From: Entomortierella parvispora
Lineage: Eukaryota; Mortierellomycota; Mortierellomycetes; Mortierellales; Mortierellaceae
NCBI GenBank assembly: GCA_963573315.1
Contig: OY752144.1
Span: forward strand, 483,501-547,500
Length of the DNA: 64,000 bases
Direction of reading: 5' to 3'
The notes below the pieces were generated by a model. The model saw nothing but the letters and a program-made list of their open reading frames with translations. It searched no databases and had not been told where the DNA came from. Shown here in pieces: positions 55,474 through 64,000 of the stretch (the first letter of the stretch is position 1; every line of letters begins with the position of its first letter). The position numbers and the translations under genes were made by a program.

Positions 55474-56384
55474 CTACAATCGAGCGGCCTTGTCGTTCTC
55501 CTTGACACGTCCATTGATCGCATCAATTTCATCCAGCCGCTTCTGTGTGGCCTTGACAGCCTCTCTACGCTTGACTCTTGCGACCTCAAAATCCGGTTTG
55601 CAACTCACGCCATCCAACGCCAGCAAGGACTGAAGCAGGTTCTCAGACATGATCCCGTGCTGTTCATACAGGCGCTTTCGAGGTCCAGGCATGCCTTGGG
55701 CCAACGAGAACGCTGGTGGGTTGCTCGAGAGGTAAGTCTCGACATCCTGTTGGTATTTGGGTGAATGCGCCTGCATAAAGTCGTCCGTCTTTTGAAGCGA
55801 TGCCTGAATTCGAAGAATTAAAGCGTATTCCTCAGGATCCCCATGTGTTGTCAGTAATTTGATTTCCTCTTCCTGTTTTTAGTTTGTTGTGTTGTCGTTG
55901 TAGATCCGATAGGGGATGAGGGGGGGGGGTTCAGTCCACGCGGAGACATGGGGGAATGGATGCCGCAAAAAGCAAGAGAAAGAAAAAAAAAATAATCAAG
56001 AGATGGTCTATCAGTAAATGTCCTCTACTTCCCCTTCTCAATTGTTATAAAACATGAAAAAAAAAGATAATATTACCGTAGGTTTATGGCCCTTGACGAC
56101 AACAATTGCTCCAGCCTTGACTCCAAAACAGGAGAGAGGTGCATTGTCATCTTTCAACAATGCACCAGTTTCCTTCAGCATTAACGAAATTCCTCCTAGG
56201 GGAACACCAGTTAAATCCTTGCAGACCTCCTTGAGATCCTTCAAGGGGACTTGACCGAGAACTCGACCTTCAAAGTCAATGGTATATCGCTGATGTTCCC
56301 ATCGAATAAAGAGTACAGTCTTTGGATCGTAGGTCTGATGTTGGATCCCAAACAGTTGCTTGGGGATCGCAGGCGCTAACCGCC
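55474..56384 (-). CDS. Ubiquitin-like/BAG-domain co-chaperone, BAG1 type (two exons certain, 5' end unresolved)
   Basis: Certain exons are 56384-56077 and 55872-55474. The first begins after a CTAG acceptor with two bases completing a codon from an upstream exon that I could not place. It encodes a ubiquitin-like domain: VLFIRWEHQRYTIDFEG, LKDLKEVCKDLTGV, GAIVVVKGHKPT. The last exon encodes a helical BAG domain: EEEIKLLTTHGDPEEYALIL at the start, LLQSLLALDGV in the middle, and the final helix RVKRREAVKATQKRLDEID that contacts the Hsp70 ATPase domain. BAG1-type proteins release ADP from Hsp70 and link it to the proteasome through the ubiquitin-like fold. Upstream, no start codon with a good donor in the required phase was found; candidate ATGs lie near 56992 and 57006. 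Confidence 0.8.
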
Positions 56385-58513
56385 CTAGGAAAGAGAAAAA
56401 GGACGAAATGGTGAAGTGATGGTGGGGGTTGGAGATGATAAGTCGGCGGCAGGTATTAACGTCTGTCCTCTCTGTTCCTGATGATTTTTCTGTGGGGTGA
56501 TGATCTGTCTCCTTGTGAGATGCAACGAATAAATTGATGCCGGGATGTTCACTCCTACAGGTAGAATGGGATATTTTGAGTCAGTCTCGCAGATTGTCCC
56601 TTTTCTTTTCCCTCTCCGCGACATGGAAAAAGCACTGAGAGTGGATGTGGAGAGCCGTGTGACGATGGAAGAGCAGAGTTGCTTGGAGATATCCCATCCA
56701 TGATCTGACCGATCGACGGCCATTGATCCCGTAATACGCACTGTTCTTCATAATTTTTTTTCCATACAACCATCATAAGGTGAATGGTTGAAGAAATGAA
56801 GGAGAGGCCAGGACATGACAACACCCAGCGTAGATGATACCTCAATGGCGCTCTTGCATCTTTTCAATGTCTTTCAAGTCCATGCACCAGAGCGATTCTT
56901 TGCTCATCTCGAGATGATGCCCTTTGTTCTTCCTGTGGTTTCCTGAGGTGGGCCAGAGAGTCCTGAAGAAAACCATCCTGTACGGCCGACATTCTTTTTT
57001 CTCCATACCTACGGGACTACAGAGGGAGAGAGATGGGGATGATACTGTTTGAACGGGATGGAGGAATGAAAAGAGACACCGACACAGGCACTGACAGAAT
57101 TAAGCAGTCATAGAAGCAAATGTGCCATTTCCTTGGTTTCTTTCACCCGACAGCGCCAATCGGTCCCTGCGTCGCGTCGACCTTCTTTTTTTCCCCTTCT
57201 TCTTTTCTTTTGCTCCCCTTTCATTTATTCATCATCAGCCGCCATTGTCTCTCCTTCCCACCTTGCTGTCATTGCTGCCGTGCTCGCAACCTAATTCAGG
57301 ACACACTCTGGATCGTCTACAGTTGGCGCAGCATTCAGCAGGGGTCCTATTTTTGATGCATCGGGACGGCGGTTGGACCTCGCGCTTGTTAAATAGAGCT
57401 GAACTGCACAAGAGTCCATCTCTATGTCAGCCAGTGAGGAATAAGCATGAAGAGCTATGTTGAGTCAATAATCACGGATCGATGGGATGTCGAGGCGGAT
57501 ATACATTCTACTAGCAAGAATCTTACGCCTCCTCGGGGAAAACAATTCATTCAGGGCCACGTCATGATGCTCCTAATAACTTGGTACCAGATCCAGAGAA
57601 CTTCACTTCAATGTCGACTGCCAATGCAATCCAGGGCATGGTAATGTACTCAGTCCCACAGTAGACATCTAGTTTTTCTAGAGAAGGGCCATAATGGCCA
57701 CCGGCTTTAGAAATAAAGAAGCAGGAAAAAAGAAAAGATCCTCCATTGAACTTTGTTTCCCTCCACCTACATAAAGTTGGAGGACAGACATGACGTTATT
57801 ACCCAACCGTTCCCTTGTCTATGGGATGAGAAAGATGACACCAGGCTCAGGACGTGTGTGATATGTGGACTGTGATCCTGTACAACTTGTACGCCTAGTT
57901 CATACACGTGCAGTAAGTGCCGTTTCCAATACTGCGGTCAACGTTTTGAGAAAGGCGAAAACGAACAGTGTGGATGGAAATGCACATGAAAGGGCCATCT
58001 ATGATCTATATCTTGCACATTGTTTTTCGAAATAAACCATCATCAAAGTTATCCGTTTTGTTTATTAGGAAGGATTTCGGTTTTCGAACGCGTTCTTGCG
58101 CCACCAATCTGGTCATATCATGCGTTCTTTCACACGCGCTGATTTTTTTTTTTTTTTTTTTTTTTTTTGGGTCCAAGGTTGCACGAAAGGCAAAGGTTGT
58201 CCACGACCAATAAAAAAGAATGTTCGCAGCGCAATGCCACTTGTTCATCACGCATCATGAGATATTATTATTCAATGAGAGAAGAGAACGAAAAAGAGAC
58301 TAAGAAATCTATGTAGGATAGCAGGAGAAAAAAAAGAAGCTATTAATGACAAGGGGAGGAGGGGAGGAGGATAGGGAAGGAGGGGGGGGCCTATGGAGGG
58401 AAGAGATGACTCATTTCTCGTCACAAGAAATAGATCCAAGAGGAGTAAAGAAGAGAAATGGGAGAGGAGGAAGAGAAGAGGAAGGGAGGGGAGGGGAGGC
58501 CTATTTACTGGTG
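56385..58513. other. 5' region of the BAG1-type gene and intergenic sequence
   Basis: Must hold the missing first exon(s) of the BAG1-type gene (about 56400-57010). Beyond about 57100 I see no coding signal. A T26 tract lies at 58143-58168, and a G/A-rich segment (about 58340-58500) forms the 3' end of the HSF gene. Confidence 0.45.
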
Positions 58514-58661
58514 CTATTCATGACGAGGCACCTTGGGATGATGTTGTGACGAAGGAGGTTCATTCATGAGCGGAGAAGGGTGTTGTTGCCGTGATTGCTG
58601 TTGGTGTGCATGAGGATGAGCATGTTGAGGATGATGCTGGTGGTGGGAATGATGACCATGT

Positions 58662-58696
<35 letters not shown>

Positions 58697-61600
58697 GTGG
58701 TGGACTGGGTTGAAAGACGGGTGAAATGTAGACTGGGGAGGCGCATTTGAAGAGTAGCCAACGGAGCCAGGGGTTCCTGGTCCAGATCGCTCCCCTGGCG
58801 CTGATTGATGCTCCATAGGTCGACGACCACCCCATTCCCTACCATCCTCAGCACTGTACTCTACTTTTCGCTTCGCAGGAACAACCCCAGCTTGCTGTGG
58901 AGGCGATGTCATTGTATCTAAGTTCCCAAAGTCAAAAGTCGCGTTAGACAAATGAAAAAGTAACTCTGAAAAAAACATATATATAAAAAACATAAGAAGA
59001 ACGTCGGTCATACCTCTCGGGGACATCTCTGCCATCTGCTGAAGCCGGTCCCTCATCCAAGCAATCGTTTGATCTTGGTGATGCTGGATCTGCTGCAACT
59101 CTTGTGCAAACTGTCGCAGCGACATGTACGCTTCTTCCACAAAGTGCAGGCGACCCTCCATAGCCTTGAGTGCCGTCCTCGGTACAAGGTCCTGTACGTT
59201 CGGACTGGAGATCGGGGCTCCGTTGTGACTGTTGCTGTTCGCAGATTCCGCACCTCCAAGTGGACCGCCAGAAGGTGTTGTAGGGTTGGAGTCAACAGAA
59301 TGAGGGGGCTGTAGACCACTAGAACGAAAGTGGGTGGGTGTGGAAGCCGAGTGACCTCCTGCTGGATGACCCGGTGGTGGAGGCGCAGCTAGATGCTGAG
59401 GAGTTCCAGAACCGGGTGAGTGTCTACGAGAACCATATTCGTCCGGGGATCTTCCTGCGCTACCCGACCAAGGCTGCTCTGAAAACGGTGGCAGTCCTGG
59501 TCCTGATGGTGCGCGATCCGACCCACTGGGCTGCGGTAGTGGGTGCTCCGTGGGCGAAAGGGGATGCTTTTGTAAAGAACTGCGGTGTGGTCCTGGGCCT
59601 CCTGCTTCACCTGGCGTTCCAACCGGCTCTCCAACAGACTTTGCAGTTGATCCCTCGAACGAAGTACGCGACTGAGGGGTGTAAGGTTCCCTTGGGAAAT
59701 AGGACTGAGGGGTGCTTTGCGGCGAAGGACGAGAATGCTCTGGCTGAGAGAGGGGATGGGGGACACGCGACAGCTCCCTTCGTGGGTCCAATCCTGGTGC
59801 ACTTTGACTGCGACTGTGTCCGCCAGCAGCTGGGTAGCCATGGGAACCTGCCTCGAGTCTCTCAGCCTCTCTGACAAAGCCCGATGGGCTGTCCATGGGT
59901 CGTTCTGACGGGTGTGGTGGCTGCGACGGAGGTCCAACAGATCGAGAAGGATGCTGAGGAGGGTAGCCATAAGGATGGTCGGGGCGGTGACGCGCCTGAG
60001 AGGGTGGTCCAGCATACGAATGTTGTCGCTGATGAGGACCACCGGTGTGTGGGTATGGTTGCTGTGGGGGATGCGATGTCATCTTGTGTCCATGCAAAGA
60101 GGGTTGCAGGTGCGGCGACATGTGTGAGGGTGGGGGAGGGCCGTAGTCACGTCTCATATCGGGCTGACGCGAAGAGTGGTATCGGGGATCATCTCGAGGA
60201 TATCCAGACTCGGAAGGATGAGGCATTCTGTAGTCACCTGAAGGTCGAGGGGCTATCCTTGGACCGGCATCGCCTGGTGCGCCAGGAGGCAATTGCTGAT
60301 GATGAGGACCACCTGGTCCATGTGCGTGACTTCCTGGATGTCCCCCGATACCTCCAACAGAGGAGCCACCACCTCCGACAGATCGGTTTGGGGGTTCCTG
60401 CTGAATGTAGTAACCACCCTTGTCGCGCTCAAAGACCACACGGGAAAAGGTCGGCGCAAGGTTGATGGAACGGGCAGACTTTCGCTTGATGTTACTCCGC
60501 AAATGAGGTCTGTCTCTCTGGAAGTCTGGGTGATAGAATTGCCAGCGCTGTGTCTCAGGGTTTCTTCTGTTCATCGTCGACTCTTCTATAAAAAGTAGTG
60601 ACCATTCAAGATGAGGAAAAGCAGTAAGAGCGTTAATAGGGGGGGAAGAGAGAGAAAGAGAGCGGAAATTGCCCGGTGTTGCATGCATGCATGGCTCATT
60701 CAATATTTCTAGTGGAAATAAAAAAGCAATTACCTCTGTCGTAACGATAAACTAAAGACGGCAGATGGGAGCAATGGATAAAGAGAGTTGGAAAAGAGAG
60801 TCAGTCAGCGCCAGCCCATGGTCGGTCGGAGTCCTGTCAATAAGAGGCAAAAGAGGGCGAGTGGTTTGTACTTACTCTTGTGGAAACCGTACACTATGAG
60901 GGAAGGAAACGAAATGAAATGAGAGAAAGAAAATAGATGCGATTTAGCGATCGGAGTCAATGCCCTTGCATGCCAACGTTCATCGAATATTCCAGTATTC
61001 CCATTTTCTTACTGTTGAGCTGGCGAACAAAACTCTGCCAATTGTTATGTTTAAAGAACTTTGGCAAGACTGTGGTCGAGAGCTCAACACAGTTGAACAC
61101 GTAAAACATGTCTCCCTCCTTTGCCCATGAGATGAGGTGCTGGATCGATTGATCTTCGACCATCCTGAAACAAGAAGCAATAGATAGAAGAACGAGAGGG
61201 GGGTTAGAGAGGTGACAGAAGGTCAGCCACTGCATTGAGTCCGAGATCACTCGCATACATCCACTTACTTGTACAATTTGTCGATGAACATGCTTCGGAC
61301 CTTGACAAGACTTGGAGAGCCATACATCGAAACCACCAAGGGTTCAGTTCCGTCATCATTCTTGGAGGAGTTGGTGTCCATAGACTCGGATCCGTCTTCA
61401 TTGGAACCACCGTCACCTCCTTCTCCAAAGCCATCATCGTCCTGCTCATCGTCCGATAGGAGCTCATCCCGAGCATCACCATCACCATCCTCATCATATC
61501 GTTGGTCGCGGTGTTGTTGCCGCTGGCGCTGTTGCTGCTGCTGCTCTTCGTCGCTAGGAGAAGTACCATCGGGTCCATAGCCGTTCCTGGATTTTTGGTC

Positions 61601-62137
61601 CGATCTCTGGTTATCCTCATCTTGGGCCTCGGAGGACTGAGGATCCTGTTTGGGATCATCGCCAAAAGATTTATAGTGTTGTTGGTGCTGCTGTTGTCTC
61701 CTTGTCCCTGATTTGCTCTCGACGCTACTGCTCCGACTGCTTCTCTCGTCATACTGGACAGTGGATCTTAAAGGTCTCCCGGATCTGCTCCGGCGGGGCT
61801 CCTCTCTATTGTAATCTTGAGCACCGACTTCACCATCCCGTCCACGGTGCTCTTGCTGTTGATGTCGACCATGTTTACCTTCAGGCTCACCACCATCAGA
61901 GTCGCCACCAACGCCACCAGCGACACTGGTGCGGTCACGCTCAGATGTCAACACAACCATTGATTCCGCAATTGAATCCGAGGCGTTCCTTGTAGTTGTT
62001 ACTGCTGCTGTGGTTGTGATTCCTTCTTGTTGACGCAGTGGCTGTTGATGTTGATGTTGTTGTTGTTGTTGTGTTCCAAAGTTTGATGTCTGAGTGTTGC
62101 GTTCAGTGTCGCCTTTGCCGACAAGAGAACGTTCCAT
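58514..62137 (-). CDS. Heat-shock-factor-type transcription factor (1004 aa, 5 exons)
   Basis: Exons are 62137-61269, 61164-61013, 60893-60876 (18 nt), 60585-59014 and 58917-58514; the frame closes at 3015 nt. Residues 1-270 are Gln/Ser/Asp-rich. The HSF DNA-binding domain (about 277-390) reads FIDKLYKMVEDQSIQHLISW, LPKFFKHNNWQSFVRQLN, MYGFHK (microexon), then WQFYHPDFQRDRPHLRSNIKRK. FKHNN...SFVRQLNMYGFHK is the recognition helix. A Leu/Gln-rich coiled coil (LKAMEGRLHFVEEAY, LRQFAQELQQIQHH, about 770-820) is the likely oligomerisation region. The rest is Pro/His/Gly-rich. HSF-type factors bind nGAAn repeats; whether this is the stress regulator or a Skn7/Sfl1-like relative is open. A GTAAGT donor near 62398 suggests a 5' UTR intron. 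Confidence 0.88.
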
Positions 62138-64000
62138 ACGAATCCGGGCCGATCAGTGCCTGGATGGATATATGGTTTGATGAGAACAAGGGGCAAATGA
62201 AAGGGGACGAGTTGAAGGAGCAGGGTATGGAGTGGAATTGGGGAAGGTACCAAACAAGAAAAAAAAAGCAAAAAGGGTGAGTCTCTAAGAGTCAAAAAAC
62301 AAGTTACCAGAGGAAAAGAAGGGGGTGGGGGAAGAGAACTGAGGTGGGGGAGAAGGCTTGGGAACATGGTTAATAAATACCACAATGAAGACACTTACCT
62401 CTTTCTTTGATCTCAGAAGGGTGTGTGTTCCGCTTGGATGTTTTTTTTGTTTCTATTCAGAATGTTGTTGCGGAGCTAATTAAAAAAACGTTGGTTAGAT
62501 GACATCGCGTCTAGAAGGAGCAGTAGCGGGTGGTTCATAACATCAGGAACGGGAGGAAGAACCCTGCCGCAACCCCTTGGCACGACCGGGCAATAACTCG
62601 ACAAGTTGGTAGAAAAGAAAAAAAGTAAGAAAGAAGTGAAAATAATAAAAATAAAAAAACCACAACCAATGTGTTCCTGAGGAGTGCCTCCCCGATCCGT
62701 AGTCGTAAACGTAAAATATCGAAAAGAGGGGGGGAACCTCATACAGGTACATGTCGAACCATGAAACGGAAGGCAAGAAGGAAGGTGCTCGGAAAGAAGG
62801 ACAGCAATGTGCTTGATAGGAGGAAAGAGGAAGAAATTAAATATAATAGCCTCTCGGGCGTCTCTTTGATGGAGCAAAAAAAAAGAGGGAAAAGGGCCAC
62901 ACGATGGACATTGGAAGGGGGAAGATGCATCTGAGTTTAGAGTGCGCTTTTGGGCATGTTATCAACATCCCCAGAGATGGAGAAGATGAAGGGGGGCAGG
63001 AGGGTCAGAGGATTGGTGGAAAAAGAGTGTCGGACAAAGTGATTTTGAAGCGATCCAGGTGAACTTTACACATGCACTGTCCTGCTGCAGTCCATCGGGG
63101 TCAGGAGGAAGAGTGAAAAGGAGAGCAAGTTGCCGGGAAGAAAGTCGGTGGGGGGGAGGTAGACAGAACGGTGGATGACAAAAGGATTGAAACAGAGGAC
63201 GAGGCTTAGTGGCGGAAGGTGAATAGAAAGCGAAAAGGAAAATCGATGGAGCAAAGGACCAAAAGGCGGGAGGAACAAGAAGGAAGGAAGGCGGGAAAGA
63301 AGGAAGAAGAGTATTGATGCCAGTCTCCTTTTCAACTTCAAAAAGTAGAAGGAAAAAAAAGCGAGAAGAGTGCACCATTGGAGGACGGACAATGGCCGCA
63401 CGACCAGCAAGGCACCCAGTTCAGTTTTCCCTCCCATTTTTTTTCTTGTGCGATCAAGGTTCATTGTGTCCCTCTTTGAATTCAGTTGCTTTGTTCAGGC
63501 GTGCATGAGTAAAAAGGATGAAAGATGGGCCAAACACAATCAACGGGTGCCAACAACACAACACGGTACAGTACAGCACACAAACAACACCAAAAAGAAA
63601 CAAGAAGCACAAACAAAACAATAAGCAGTATGTCAGATTGGAGAACAATGCGAGCAGCAGCAGCAGCAGAAGCACCAGCTGCAGGCTCACGTTCAATTGA
63701 AGTCGGTGAAGAGAGAAGGGGGAGATATAAAAAAATAAAAGAAAGGGTCCAATATCAAAGTCTAAGGAATCGACAGAAGAACGAGAACAAACGTCGAGAG
63801 GAACGGTAGTCTCAAGTCACCATTGCAAGGACCAAACCAACAGCCCGATGCGATTGCACACACACCACCGTTGAAAAGGAGAAGGAGAAGGGCTCAAAGT
63901 GATGTCGACCTGCCTCGGGCAGCGCCTTGATGGAACGTTACAACTGTCAGTCCCTTTCCTTCTGTCTCCTTCTGCAAGCATGGCAAAGGGCGTCGTTCGT
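62138..64000. other. Upstream region of the HSF-type gene
   Basis: Mostly G/A-rich on the plus strand (C/T-rich leader on the gene's strand) to about 63400, then CACAACA-type simple repeats (about 63540-63610). Possible 5' UTR introns. No independent gene was recognised before the right edge. Confidence 0.5.

Noticed and set aside
56400-57010. Specific first exon for the BAG1-type gene (ATG at 56992 or 57006, donor near 56840)
   Set aside because: Every frame tested meets a TGA before the GTATCA donor or lacks the required phase, so no start was assigned.
62476-63708. ORFs upstream of the HSF-type gene on both strands
   Set aside because: Low-complexity, overlapping frames in purine/pyrimidine-biased DNA. 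More likely leader or promoter.
1-64000. CRISPR array, bacterial operon, rRNA operon or plasmid origin
   Set aside because: No regularly spaced identical repeats, no ribosome-binding sites and no rRNA sequence. Introns and gene families are eukaryotic.

Overview
This is eukaryotic nuclear DNA from a filamentous fungus. Most genes are split by short GT-AG introns (about 60-230 bp). Leaders are pyrimidine-rich. The window carries fungus-typical families: a copper-fist regulator, GPI-anchored chitin deacetylases and Ty3/Gypsy chromoviruses. The gene set, including a fungal MscL channel and a pseudokinase-ankyrin protein, fits an early-diverging lineage such as Mortierellomycotina. That placement is an inference from family composition; no rRNA or other phylogenetic marker is present.

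Left end (1-9340): nested LTR retrotransposons. A plus-strand chromovirus enters from the left edge. Its 3' LTR (1827-1837 plus 9180-9340) is split by a complete minus-strand Ty3/Gypsy element (1838-9174). That younger element has two identical 169-bp LTRs, a 5-bp target duplication (GTCCG), an intact 1733-residue Gag-Pol with a C-terminal chromodomain, and an extra 164-codon ORF upstream of gag. Both elements carry an array of short GAGG/CCTC-type hairpins in their 3' noncoding region. The older LTR ends 15 bp from a tRNA-Asp(GTC) gene (9356-9427, minus).

Centre-left (10.0-28.5 kb): a divergent Ran-type GTPase (minus); a copper-fist transcription factor with three cysteine clusters and a long polyQ tail; a small GPI-anchored secreted protein; two tandem chitin deacetylases that differ by one intron; and a large, mostly disordered LysM protein (minus). 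Several of these products act at the cell wall or cell surface.

Centre-right (29-45.5 kb): cytosolic malate dehydrogenase and the protein phosphatase 4 catalytic subunit (both minus); a SET-domain protein (plus) divergent from PP4; a membrane-anchored BAG-like protein with 29-residue repeats (minus); a 4.2-kb apparently gene-free stretch; and a pseudokinase-ankyrin protein (plus).

Right end (46.9-64 kb): a multi-KH RNA-binding protein with a 1.37-kb first intron; an MscL-type mechanosensitive channel with a C-terminal zinc ribbon; a ubiquitin-like/BAG co-chaperone (minus, 5' end unresolved); and an HSF-type transcription factor (minus) with an 18-nt microexon. An HSF-type regulator and two BAG-domain (Hsp70 nucleotide-exchange) candidates within 26 kb give a mild proteostasis theme, but nothing shows that they are co-regulated. 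Exon-intron models were assembled by eye from splice consensus and reading frame; no transcript data were available.
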